Assembly (NCBI GenBank): GCA_965227265.1 | Contig: OZ245738.1 | Coordinates: forward strand, 682,001 to 746,000 | DNA length: 64,000 bases | From: UBA2336 sp965227265 | GTDB taxonomy: Bacteria > Bacteroidota > Bacteroidia > Cytophagales > Cyclobacteriaceae | Direction: 5' to 3' | Part shown: positions 26,674 to 34,668 of the stretch, piece by piece | Numbering within the stretch: the stretch's first letter is position 1 | How the letters are laid out: every line of letters starts with the position of its first letter | The notes under the pieces: model-generated | What the model was told of the DNA's origin: nothing | Seen by the model: the letters and a program-made list of their open reading frames with translations, nothing else | Database searches by the model: none | Made by a program: the position numbers and the translations under genes

Positions 26674-27462
26674 TTAATCGCCCGAGCCGTAGCCCTTCAT
26701 AATTCCACGCTCGGATGTTTTGATGAAGTTCACGATATAATCGCGTTCGGTGCTCGGTGCAATGGTAGACTCAACAAGCTCTAATGCCTTGGTATTATTC
26801 ATTCCCTTCATGAATACGTAGCGGTAGATTTCCTGGATCTCGTTGATCTTCTCAGAAGTGAAACCTCTTCTGCGCAAGCCAACAGTGTTGATACCTGCGT
26901 ATGAAAGCGGCTCACGCGCAGCTTTTGTATAAGGCGGAACATCTTTACGAACCAACGATCCTCCTGAAAGCATTACGTGTGCACCAACTTTTACAAACTG
27001 GTGTAAAGCACTTGCTCCGCCAATGATTGCCCAGTCTTCAATTGTTACGTGCCCGGCTACTTGTACAGTATTCACCAGGATGCAATTGTTACCAATAATG
27101 CAATCGTGCGCTACGTGTACGTAAGCCATCAGCAAACAATTCTTACCGATAACCGTTCTCATTTTATCGGTTGTACCACGACTGATTGTTACGTATTCGC
27201 GGATTACGGTGTTGTCACCAATATGAGTTTCAGTTTTTTCTCCAGCAAACTTTAAATCTTGCGGAATAGAAGAAACAGAAGCGCCTGGGAATATCTTAAC
27301 ATTCTTACCAAGACGCGCTCCGTCCCAAACAATCGCTCCGCCCGCAATCCAGCTGTTATCATCAATCACAACATCTGCTTGAACGGTAGCAAAAGGCTCA
27401 ATCACCACATTGTTACCTATTTTGGCATCGGGGTGTACGTTGGCTAACGGGAATCGGCTCAT
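26674..27462 (-). CDS. lpxA: Acyl-ACP--UDP-N-acetylglucosamine O-acyltransferase
   Basis: A 262-residue left-handed beta-helix acyltransferase that performs the first step of lipid A synthesis. The hexapeptide repeats run from the N-terminus (VHPDAKIGNNVVIEP) to about residue 185; AYVHVAHDCIIGNNCI includes the catalytic histidine, and a helical C-terminal domain follows. It overlaps the stop of lpxC-fabZ by 4 bases, an arrangement common in Bacteroidota. Confidence 0.96.
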   Translation of the reverse strand: MSRFPLANVHPDAKIGNNVVIEPFATVQADVVIDDNSWIAGGAIVWDGARLGKNVKIFPGASVSSIPQDLKFAGEKTETHIGDNTVIREYVTISRGTTDKMRTVIGKNCLLMAYVHVAHDCIIGNNCILVNTVQVAGHVTIEDWAIIGGASALHQFVKVGAHVMLSGGSLVRKDVPPYTKAAREPLSYAGINTVGLRRRGFTSEKINEIQEIYRYVFMKGMNNTKALELVESTIAPSTERDYIVNFIKTSERGIMKGYGSGD

Positions 27463-28856
27463 GAATCTTTACGGGAAATAATAGCGGTCATAGTACCTTC
27501 ACAAACAAGTGTATTGCCCACGTAGGCGCGACCTCTCATTTTTGCAATACCTCTTTTTATCGGAACAACCAGATCGCACTGAATAACCAAGGTATCGCCT
27601 GGTAATACCATTTTACGGAATCGGCAATCGTCAATTCCGAGGAAGTAGGTATTGTAGTTTTCAGGATCTGGAACGGTACTCAACACCAGGATTCCGCCAA
27701 TCTGAGTCATAGCTTCTACTTGTAACACTCCGGGCATTACCGGGTTGCCTGGGAAGTGACCCTGGAAGAACGGCTCATTCATCGTAACGTTCTTAACACC
27801 GGCTACGCTTTCGCTGTCGAGGTAGATAATCTTATCCAGCAACAGGAAGGGGTAGCGATGCTGAAGGATACCCATGATCTTGTTGATATCCATCACCGGA
27901 GGCAGGTTCGGATTATACTTAGGCCGACCCTGACGGTCAGCTTCCTGCATCTGCTTCTTTAATTTCTTGGCGAACGCTACGTTAGCCGCATGTCCGGGAC
28001 GAGCCGCAAGTATTTGCGCTTTCAATGGTCGACCTGCTAATGCAAGATCACCCATTACATCCAACAGCTTATGACGTGCAGGTTCGTTCTTATACCGTAA
28101 TTCAATATTGTTTAGAATGCCTTCATGACGAACTTCAACCTTAGGTTTGCCGAGCATTTTAGCGATGCTATCGAGCTCATCATCTTTAACAACACGATCA
28201 ACGATTACAATGGCGTTATTTAAATCGCCACCGCGGATCAAATTGTTTTTGTAGAGCATTTCAAGCTCATGCAAAAAACAAAACGTGCGGCACGATGCAA
28301 TTTCTTTTTCAAATTGGCGAATGTCCGTAATCGATGCGTGCTGACTTCCTAAAACAGGGGAGTTGTAATCCACCATTACCGTTACACGATAATCATCCAA
28401 TGGCAACGCAGCGATCTCAACATTACGCGCAGCTTCACGATAGAAGGTAGGTTCCTGAACCTCGAAGAAATCGCGGATCGCGTTTTGTTCTTCAGTCTCA
28501 GCTTCCTTTAAAATATTTACAAACTGGATTGAGCTTCCATCCATGATCGGGCACTCGGGTCCATCAAGTTGGATGAGCACATTATCAATCTCAAGTCCAA
28601 CCAATGCGGCCAGGGTATGTTCAATGGTGCTTACCTTTCCACCACTTTGTTCAATGGTTGTACCACGCGAGATGTCCACAACGTTATCGCAATCGGCATC
28701 AATAATCGGAGATCCCGGCAGATCAATACGCTGAAATTTGATGCCGTGGTTGGGTTTTGCAGGTACGAACGTCATGTTCGTTTTGGCGCCTGTATGCAGT
28801 CCAACTCCAGAGAGCGTTACTGACTTCTTGATGGTTTGCTGTTTAATGTTTAGCAT
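27459..28856 (-). CDS. lpxC-fabZ: Bifunctional LpxC deacetylase / FabZ dehydratase
   Basis: A 465-residue fusion typical of Bacteroidota. Residues 1 to about 300 are LpxC, the zinc deacetylase committing UDP-acyl-GlcNAc to lipid A; zinc ligands are visible as H80 (STIEHTLAAL), H262 and D266 (RHKLLDVMGD). Residues about 315-465 are FabZ, the 3-hydroxyacyl-ACP dehydratase: H333 in HRYPFLLLD and E381 in the GVLQVEAM motif are the catalytic pair, with GHFPGNPVMPG between. Linking the two puts lipid A and fatty acid synthesis, which compete for the same acyl-ACP, in one protein. A canonical promoter precedes it. Confidence 0.97.
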   Translation of the reverse strand: MLNIKQQTIKKSVTLSGVGLHTGAKTNMTFVPAKPNHGIKFQRIDLPGSPIIDADCDNVVDISRGTTIEQSGGKVSTIEHTLAALVGLEIDNVLIQLDGPECPIMDGSSIQFVNILKEAETEEQNAIRDFFEVQEPTFYREAARNVEIAALPLDDYRVTVMVDYNSPVLGSQHASITDIRQFEKEIASCRTFCFLHELEMLYKNNLIRGGDLNNAIVIVDRVVKDDELDSIAKMLGKPKVEVRHEGILNNIELRYKNEPARHKLLDVMGDLALAGRPLKAQILAARPGHAANVAFAKKLKKQMQEADRQGRPKYNPNLPPVMDINKIMGILQHRYPFLLLDKIIYLDSESVAGVKNVTMNEPFFQGHFPGNPVMPGVLQVEAMTQIGGILVLSTVPDPENYNTYFLGIDDCRFRKMVLPGDTLVIQCDLVVPIKRGIAKMRGRAYVGNTLVCEGTMTAIISRKDS

Positions 28857-28872
28857 CGCTTTTAAAAGTGGG

Positions 28873-28902
28873 CAAATTTACGTTCTAAAAGCAGATTATC
28901 AA
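28873..28902 (-). promoter_or_regulatory. Canonical Bacteroidota promoter of lpxC-fabZ
   Basis: On the minus strand TTTTG (with TTG at 28900-28902) is followed after 19 bases by TAAATTTG (28873-28880), an exact -33/-7 pair. Transcription would start about 10 bases before the ATG at 28856, giving a very short leader. This is the clearest promoter of the window and supports the phylum assignment. Confidence 0.8.
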
Positions 28903-28971
28903 AATACGATAATGGCTCACAATCAGCTGGTTACAGCTTGAATTGATCGTATCAAGCGGGATTTAGATGTG

Positions 28972-30030
28972 TTATGGTTTTTCAGCAGGCTGATCGATGT
29001 CCTTCATCTTTTTCTCAAGCTCCCGCAGCCTTTGATTCAAATCCGGGAGATTCTTGAAAACGGCATACGATTTAAAGTAATCGCTTACGTTGAACGCTGG
29101 CGAACCGATGATCCGCTGGCCTTCTTCTTTTATCGATTTAGAAATTCCTGCCTGAGCTCCGATGCCTGTATTGTTAGCGATAACCAGGTGTCCTGCAATT
29201 CCGACCTGGCCTCCTAAAATATTGTTCTCACCAATCTTCGAAGAACCGGATACACCGGTTTGTGCAGCGATCACTGTATTTTTTCCAATCTCAACGTTGT
29301 GTGCTATTTGAATGAGGTTGTCAAGCTTAACACCTTTACGGATGATTGTAGAATCACCAAATAATGTCGCGCAATCAATAACGGTGTTGCCGCCAATGGT
29401 TACGTTATCTTCAATCACAACGTTTCCTAACTGTGGAATTGTTTTATACGTACCATCGGCCTGCGGTGCAAAACCAAAACCATCACTTCCGATTACAGTT
29501 CCGGAATGGATCACACAATTGTTACCAACCTTTGTTCCGCTGTATAATTTTGTACCCGGATGAAGAATAGTATTGTTGCCAATCTCAACATCATCGCCTA
29601 TGTAAGCATGTGGATAAACTTTAACATTGTCGCCAATCTTAACATTGTTACCAATGTACGAGAAGGCTCCGCGGTAAATGTTTTTGCCGATGATACTTTT
29701 CGTTCCCACAAAGCTGGGTTCTTCAACACCGCTTTTCTGAAAGCTCATCATCTTGTGGTACTCTTCCAGTAAAACAGTAAAACTGCTATACGCATCGGCT
29801 ACTACGATTAAGGTAGAAGCTATTTCTTTTTTGGGAACAAAGTCTTGACCAACGATAACAGCGGATGCCTGCGTTGTGTAAATAAAGTTTTCATACTTCG
29901 GGTTAGAGAGGAATGCGATCTGTCCAGGCTTAGCGTCCTGAATTTTGGCAAGCATGTTAATCTTTGCGTTGCCATCACCCTTTACTTCTCCGCCAAGCAT
30001 AGCGGCAATTTGCTGTATGGTAAACTCCAT
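28972..30030 (-). CDS. lpxD: UDP-3-O-(3-hydroxyacyl)glucosamine N-acyltransferase
   Basis: A 352-residue enzyme of the third lipid A step. An N-terminal uridine-binding domain (about 1-100; GQIAFLSNPKYE) precedes a hexapeptide beta-helix (about 115-300) with GSDGFGFA and the catalytic-His segment IQIAHNVEIGKNTVIAAQTG, and a C-terminal helix ending in RELEKKMKD. It lies 115 bases upstream of lpxC-fabZ and downstream of the HD gene; a palindromic repeat sits in front of its start. Confidence 0.96.
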   Translation of the reverse strand: MEFTIQQIAAMLGGEVKGDGNAKINMLAKIQDAKPGQIAFLSNPKYENFIYTTQASAVIVGQDFVPKKEIASTLIVVADAYSSFTVLLEEYHKMMSFQKSGVEEPSFVGTKSIIGKNIYRGAFSYIGNNVKIGDNVKVYPHAYIGDDVEIGNNTILHPGTKLYSGTKVGNNCVIHSGTVIGSDGFGFAPQADGTYKTIPQLGNVVIEDNVTIGGNTVIDCATLFGDSTIIRKGVKLDNLIQIAHNVEIGKNTVIAAQTGVSGSSKIGENNILGGQVGIAGHLVIANNTGIGAQAGISKSIKEEGQRIIGSPAFNVSDYFKSYAVFKNLPDLNQRLRELEKKMKDIDQPAEKP

Positions 30031-30038
30031 TCTGTTCG

Positions 30039-30100
30039 GTTATCAGTTAATCGTTATTCGTTAATAGGAAATTCATGACTATTAACGAATAACTGATAAC
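30039..30100. repeat. Dispersed palindrome family A, copy 2
   Basis: GTTATCAGTT (30039-30048) pairs with AACTGATAAC (30091-30100); then ATTCGTTAATAG (30056-30067) pairs with CTATTAACGAAT (30079-30090). The left arm has an extra 7 bases (AATCGTT) that would bulge. The element fills the 75-base gap between the HD gene and lpxD, both on the minus strand. Confidence 0.8.
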
Positions 30101-30105
30101 GCCTT

Positions 30106-31332
30106 TTACAAAGATACATTTTTAGGCCAGCAGAGGTAATTTTTTTTCACGATTTTGCTAATCGCTTTAATGTTGGGAAGATCGGATGCCTGAGCGAGAT
30201 CGACCAACTCACCCGACTTCATTAAGATGTTGATTTTCTGACCTTCTGCATAGGCTTCATTGCTTACAGAACCGTATGAAAAGAAGTAAGATGACTCTGA
30301 CCGCAGCGTTCCAAAGGTTTGGGTTATTTTTTCGCGGATCGTTTCGATCTGTTCTTTACGAATGGATTCTGTTCCGAGCTTGATCTGGAAGAGTTTACGC
30401 TCCAAAAGCATTTTACAAAGCGCTGATAGGATAAAGTCTGGATGACTTCGCCAAAGCTTGATTGCACCCCAGATGTCGTTGTCATCCATCAAACCATAGG
30501 CATTTAATACTTCGGTTTTGTCTTTAAAATTCTCCAATGAATAAGTGTGACGCAAAAACACAAGCAACGGTTCACTCGCGGGTAAATTCTCACCGGATTT
30601 TACAAGATGCTCGGCACGCCTGATCACATTCACCATCATGCGTTCAGCGCTTACGGTTGTTTTATGCAGATACACTTGCCAGTACATCAAGCGTCTTGCA
30701 TTCAGAAAGTTTTCGATGCTGAGGATTCCTTTCTCCTCAACTACTAATTGATCCTGATGAACGGTAAGCATGGAGATAATTCGATCAACCCCAATCGTTC
30801 CTTCCATAACTCCCGCGAAGAAACAATCACGTTTTAAATAATCAAGCCGGTCAATATCAAGCTGACTTGAAACTAACTGATGAAAGAATTTTCGCTTATA
30901 TGTATTCTGAAAAATCTTTAACGCAATGTTTAATGCTCCGTTGAAATCTTTGTTCAGTCGCTGCATGAAAAGATAGGAGAGACTTTCATGCTTGATGCTA
31001 TGTAACAATGTATGCTCAAGTGTATGGGATAATGGCCCGTGCCCTATATCGTGGAGGAGAACAGCAATGATCGCGGCTTCATGTTCATCGTCTGAAATTT
31101 CAATGCCTTTGCTTCGTAGATTATCAAGTGCTTGCTTCATTAAATGCATCGCTCCAAGCGCATGCTGGAAGCGTGTGTGTTGTGCACCTGGGTAGATGAA
31201 GTCGGTTAAACCAAGCTGTTTAATGTGGCGTAATCTCTGAAACCACGGATGTGAAATAATATCGAAAAGAAGCTCGCTTGGGATCGTGATAAATCCGTAC
31301 ACGGGATCATTTATAATCTTCTTTTTGTTCAA
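30106..31332 (-). CDS. HD domain phosphohydrolase (dNTPase-like)
   Basis: A 408-residue cytoplasmic protein of the HD superfamily, similar in layout to SAMHD1/YwfO-type nucleotide hydrolases. Motifs: HTRFQHALGAMHLM near residue 52 (first metal His) and LLHDIGHGPLSHTLEHT near 92-108 (HD dyad and downstream His), then SSQLDIDRLDYLKRD near 160, typical of dNTP triphosphohydrolases. The substrate is unproved. It is divergent from porX over 41 bases, a gene order I recall from other Bacteroidota. Confidence 0.88.
   Translation of the reverse strand: MNKKKIINDPVYGFITIPSELLFDIISHPWFQRLRHIKQLGLTDFIYPGAQHTRFQHALGAMHLMKQALDNLRSKGIEISDDEHEAAIIAVLLHDIGHGPLSHTLEHTLLHSIKHESLSYLFMQRLNKDFNGALNIALKIFQNTYKRKFFHQLVSSQLDIDRLDYLKRDCFFAGVMEGTIGVDRIISMLTVHQDQLVVEEKGILSIENFLNARRLMYWQVYLHKTTVSAERMMVNVIRRAEHLVKSGENLPASEPLLVFLRHTYSLENFKDKTEVLNAYGLMDDNDIWGAIKLWRSHPDFILSALCKMLLERKLFQIKLGTESIRKEQIETIREKITQTFGTLRSESSYFFSYGSVSNEAYAEGQKINILMKSGELVDLAQASDLPNIKAISKIVKKNYLCWPKNVSL
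30109..30116 (-). promoter_or_regulatory. Possible -7 element (TATCTTTG) for lpxD
   Basis: Exact TAnnTTTG match on the minus strand, overlapping the last codons of the HD gene. If used, the lpxD leader (about 73 bases) would contain the whole family A palindrome at 30039-30100. No -33 TTG at the expected distance. Confidence 0.35.
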
Positions 31333-31373
31333 GGGTTCGGGCGTAAATCGTTAACTTAAGGAAAAATTTTTCT

Positions 31374-32936
31374 ATGCAAAGATACAGCATTTTGTGGGCA
31401 GACGATGAGATTGACTTGCTGAAGCCGCATATCCTTTTTCTCGAACAGCGCGGGTATGATATTACCCCAGTGAACAGCGGTTCGGATGCAGTTGAAATGT
31501 GCGAGGAAAAGCATTTTGATGCTGTTTTTCTGGATGAAAATATGCCGGGCATGTCCGGACTTGAGGCATTAGGTTTGATTAAGAATAACAAGCCAAATCT
31601 TCCGGTGGTGATGATCACCAAGAATGAAGAGGAGCATATCATGGAAGAGGCAATCGGTTCCAAGATTGCGGATTACCTGATAAAGCCATTAAACCCAAGT
31701 CAGATACTTCTTTCGGTTAAAAAGATTTTTGATAACAAGCGGTTGGTGATTGAGAAAACCAATCTCAACTATCAACAGGAGTTTCGTAAGATCAGCATGG
31801 CGTTCATGGATGATATGAACCATGAAGCCTGGGCTGATATTTATAAGAAGCTTGTGTACTGGGAGCTTCAGCTTGATCAGGCTGACAACCAGGACATGGC
31901 CGATATTCTCGACACACAAAAAATTGAAGCGAATACCAACTTCGCCAAGTTTGTAATCAAGAATTATGAGAAGTGGCTGAATGATGCGAATGCCGACAAA
32001 CCTTTGTTGTCGCATCAGTTGATGAAGAAAAAAGTTTTCCCTGAATTGAAATCAGGAACACCGGTGTTTATGCTGTTGATCGATAATTTGAGATACGATC
32101 AGTGGAAAGTAATTGAACCAGTGCTTTCAACTTATTTTACAGTTGATAAGGAAGAAACCTATTACTCCATCCTTCCCACTACAACTGCTTATTCGCGCAA
32201 TGCAATTTTCTCGGGCATGATGCCTTCGGAAATGGCCAAGCTTCAGCCTGATCTTTGGGTAGGGGAAGATGAAGATGAAGGGAAGAATAACTTTGAGGAT
32301 GGATTCTTAGAGAAACAGATCAAGAAAAATAATCTCAACATTAAATTCTCTTACCATAAGATTAAAAATCTGGAAGCTGGTCGTGAGTTGGCAGATTCGA
32401 TCAACAATCTTTTTCAAAATGATTTAAATGTGATCGTGTACAACTTTGTTGATATGCTGTCGCATGCACGAACGGATATGGCGATGGTGCGTGAGCTTGC
32501 ACCGGATGAATCTGCGTATCGCTCGATTACAAAATCGTGGCTTGAACATTCACCTTTGCTGGAAATCTTTAGGAAGATCTCGGAGAAGAATGCGAAAGTG
32601 ATCATTACTACAGATCATGGCACAATCCGCGTGAAGCGACCGTTTAAAATTGTTGGCGATAAAGCTGTGAATACCAACTTGCGTTACAAGCAAGGAAAGA
32701 ATTTAGGTTATGAAGGGAATAAAGTGATGCAAGTTCCGAAGCCCGAACGTTTATTTCTACCGAAAATGAATGTATCAACGTCTTATGTGTTTGCGATTGA
32801 AGATCAATTCTTTGCGTATCCAAATAACTATAACTATTACGTCAATTTTTACAAGGACACATTCCAGCATGGCGGAGTGAGCCTGGAAGAGATGATAATT
32901 CCTGTAATTTCGTTATCTTCGAAAAATGCGTCCTGA
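31374..32936 (+). CDS. porX: PorX-type response regulator with PglZ/alkaline phosphatase-like domain
   Basis: A 520-residue two-domain protein. Residues 1-120 form a receiver domain with acidic pocket D10/D11, phosphoacceptor D54 (FLDENMPGMSG) and a conserved lysine in YLIKPL. After a helical linker, the C-terminal part (about 215-510) is a PglZ-type alkaline phosphatase domain with FMLLIDNLRYDQW, PTTTAYSRNAIFSG and ITTDHG metal-site motifs. This combination is PorX, which with histidine kinase PorY and sigma factor SigP controls type IX secretion in Porphyromonas; porY is not in the window. It overlaps tsaE by 11 bases. Confidence 0.95.
   Translation: MQRYSILWADDEIDLLKPHILFLEQRGYDITPVNSGSDAVEMCEEKHFDAVFLDENMPGMSGLEALGLIKNNKPNLPVVMITKNEEEHIMEEAIGSKIADYLIKPLNPSQILLSVKKIFDNKRLVIEKTNLNYQQEFRKISMAFMDDMNHEAWADIYKKLVYWELQLDQADNQDMADILDTQKIEANTNFAKFVIKNYEKWLNDANADKPLLSHQLMKKKVFPELKSGTPVFMLLIDNLRYDQWKVIEPVLSTYFTVDKEETYYSILPTTTAYSRNAIFSGMMPSEMAKLQPDLWVGEDEDEGKNNFEDGFLEKQIKKNNLNIKFSYHKIKNLEAGRELADSINNLFQNDLNVIVYNFVDMLSHARTDMAMVRELAPDESAYRSITKSWLEHSPLLEIFRKISEKNAKVIITTDHGTIRVKRPFKIVGDKAVNTNLRYKQGKNLGYEGNKVMQVPKPERLFLPKMNVSTSYVFAIEDQFFAYPNNYNYYVNFYKDTFQHGGVSLEEMIIPVISLSSKNAS
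31377..31384 (-). promoter_or_regulatory. Possible -7 element (TATCTTTG) for the HD gene
   Basis: Exact TAnnTTTG match on the minus strand lying inside the first codons of porX, about 45 bases before the HD gene start. Transcription of the two divergent genes may therefore be interlinked. Confidence 0.4.
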
Positions 32937-33393
32937 TGGTAAGGGCATCGCGTTTGAGAACGTGACGCTCACTGATTTAGAAGATGTTGCAAATAAATTG
33001 ATCCGGGAAGCAGGATCAAACAGGGTGATCGTTTTTAATGGAGAAATGGGCTCGGGCAAAACAACATTTATCAAAGCGATTGGTCATGTGTTGGGCGTTA
33101 AAGAAAGCATGAGCAGTCCGACTTTCTCAATTGTAAATGAATATGAGAATCAATCAGGCGATAAAATTTATCATTTTGATTTTTACCGGCTTAAAAATGA
33201 GCTCGAAGCATACGATATTGGAACGGAAGAATACTTTGATTCAGGATCATATTGTTTAATTGAATGGCCCATTAAGGTTTCAAGTTTATTACCGGAAAAA
33301 TACGTTGAAGTTTCAATAACAAAACCCATCGTAGAGACGCAAAATTTTGCGTCTCAGGATACAAGAACCATATCATTTATCACGCATGAGTGA
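32926..33393 (+). CDS. tsaE: tRNA threonylcarbamoyladenosine biosynthesis ATPase TsaE
   Basis: A 155-residue P-loop ATPase that works with TsaB and TsaD in making the t6A37 modification of ANN-decoding tRNAs. Walker A is NGEMGSGKTTFIKAIG near residue 40, followed by SSPTFSIVNEYE and YHFDFYRL, both family signatures. It overlaps porX by 11 bases and alanine dehydrogenase by 8. Its C-terminal 20 residues are unusual: the codons for about residues 137-143 are a 22-base perfect palindrome that looks like a dispersed repeat. Confidence 0.94.
   Translation: MRPDGKGIAFENVTLTDLEDVANKLIREAGSNRVIVFNGEMGSGKTTFIKAIGHVLGVKESMSSPTFSIVNEYENQSGDKIYHFDFYRLKNELEAYDIGTEEYFDSGSYCLIEWPIKVSSLLPEKYVEVSITKPIVETQNFASQDTRTISFITHE
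33334..33355. repeat. Perfect 22-base palindrome inside tsaE
   Basis: Half-site GAGACGCAAAA followed by its exact reverse complement. The GTAGAGACGCAAAATTTTGC type of sequence is, to my knowledge, a small intergenic repeat in several Bacteroidota and cyanobacterial genomes. Here it is translated as ETQNFAS near the tsaE C-terminus. Confidence 0.8.
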
Positions 33394-34612
33394 AAAGAAG
33401 AAACCGGGATTTGAAACCCTGGCGAAAGCGAGCCTGGCTACCCAAGAGCAAATGCTTGCGGTAAAAAAAGAGAAGAATTCATTTGTCATTGGTTTGCCGA
33501 AAGAAATCTCATTACAGGAAAACCGTATCACCCTTACACCTGATGCAGTTGGCTTGTTGGTTAACAATGGTCATGATGTTTGGGTAGAAACTAAGGCAGG
33601 TCTCGGTTCGAAATTTACCGATCAGCAATACAGTGAAGCCGGAGCAAAGATCGTTTACTCCCCACAGGAAGTTTATAAAGCAAGCATCATGTTGAAGATC
33701 GAACCTCCAACGGTGGAGGAAATTGAATACATGCATCCGGGTCAGACGCTCATCTCAGCTATCCAGATGGGACATTTAAATCCGGAAGATCTTCATGCAA
33801 TCATGAAGAAAAAAATCACGGCATTGGCGTATGAGTTTATTGAAGATAAAGTAGGCGGGATGCCTATCATCCGCGCAATGAGTGAGATAGCCGGAAGTAC
33901 TGCGATGCTTATTGCCTCTGAATATTTAAGCACTGCGAATAATGGAAGAGGAGTTATCTTGGGTGGGATAACCGGAGTGCCGCCAACAAAAGTTGTCATT
34001 ATTGGAGCTGGTACAGTTGCTGAGTTTGCTGCCCGCGCAGCATTGGGGTTTGGCGCGGATGTGCAGGTATTTGATAATCATCTGTACAAACTAAGACGTA
34101 TTAAACATATTCTTGGTCAGCAGTTATACACGTCAACCATTGATACTATCACGTTGAGCGAAACATTGAAAACTGCTGACGTTGTAATTGGTGCATTACG
34201 CGCTGAAAAGGGCAGGGCACGTCATGTCATTACCGAAGAAATGGTGAGCAAGATGAAACCTGATTCGGTTATTATTGATCTTTCCATTGACCAAGGAGGC
34301 TCTGTAGAAACTTCAGAGTTGACTAACCTTAGCAAACCTGTTTTCAGAAAGCATGATGTGATTCATTATTGTGTTCCAAACGTGGCATCACGCGTGGCAC
34401 ATACAGCTACCAATGCATTGAGCAATATTTTTGTACCAACAATCTTGCGCGCAGCGGAAGAAGGCGGAGTGGAGCAGATGATCCTTACACACAAATGGTT
34501 TATGAAAGGAGTGTACACCTATAAAGGGAGCTTAACCAATGAATCCGTTGCGCGTAAGTTTGGGTTGAAGCACAAGAATATTGAATTGTTGATGGCAGCG
34601 GGGAGGTTTTAG
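33386..34612 (+). CDS. ald: Alanine dehydrogenase
   Basis: A 408-residue NAD-dependent enzyme interconverting alanine and pyruvate plus ammonia. It has an N-terminal extension of about 30 residues before GLPKEISLQENRITLTP, the start of the AlaDH/PNT N-terminal domain, then the NAD-binding Rossmann motif VVIIGAGTVAEFAARAA near residue 205 and the HYCVPNVASRVAHTAT block near 330. The ATG at 33386 is chosen because an upstream TTG at 33347 would begin inside the tsaE palindrome. It is the last gene of porX-tsaE-ald. Confidence 0.93.
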   Translation: MSEKKKPGFETLAKASLATQEQMLAVKKEKNSFVIGLPKEISLQENRITLTPDAVGLLVNNGHDVWVETKAGLGSKFTDQQYSEAGAKIVYSPQEVYKASIMLKIEPPTVEEIEYMHPGQTLISAIQMGHLNPEDLHAIMKKKITALAYEFIEDKVGGMPIIRAMSEIAGSTAMLIASEYLSTANNGRGVILGGITGVPPTKVVIIGAGTVAEFAARAALGFGADVQVFDNHLYKLRRIKHILGQQLYTSTIDTITLSETLKTADVVIGALRAEKGRARHVITEEMVSKMKPDSVIIDLSIDQGGSVETSELTNLSKPVFRKHDVIHYCVPNVASRVAHTATNALSNIFVPTILRAAEEGGVEQMILTHKWFMKGVYTYKGSLTNESVARKFGLKHKNIELLMAAGRF

Positions 34613-34668
34613 TTAATGGTTATCAGTTAATAGTAAAGCAAACTGATAACCATTGACGGATAACTAAA
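34608..34668. repeat. Dispersed palindrome family A, copy 3
   Basis: Inner arms ATGGTTATCAGTT (34616-34628) and AACTGATAACCAT (34641-34653); outer arms TTTAGTTA (34608-34615) and TAACTAAA (34661-34668), with 7 extra bases (TGACGGA) on the right side. It spans the gap between convergent ald and valS and includes both stop codons. Confidence 0.8.

Noticed and set aside
30106..31332. HD protein as a nucleotide-depleting antiphage enzyme
   Set aside because: It has dGTPase/SAMHD1-like motifs but no defence genes nearby, and it lies in a conserved-looking lipid A/porX neighbourhood; ordinary housekeeping nucleotide hydrolysis is as likely.
31374..32936. PglZ domain as part of a BREX defence system
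   Set aside because: The N-terminal receiver domain and the neighbours (HD hydrolase, tsaE, ald) identify PorX; no BrxC, PglX or other BREX gene is present.
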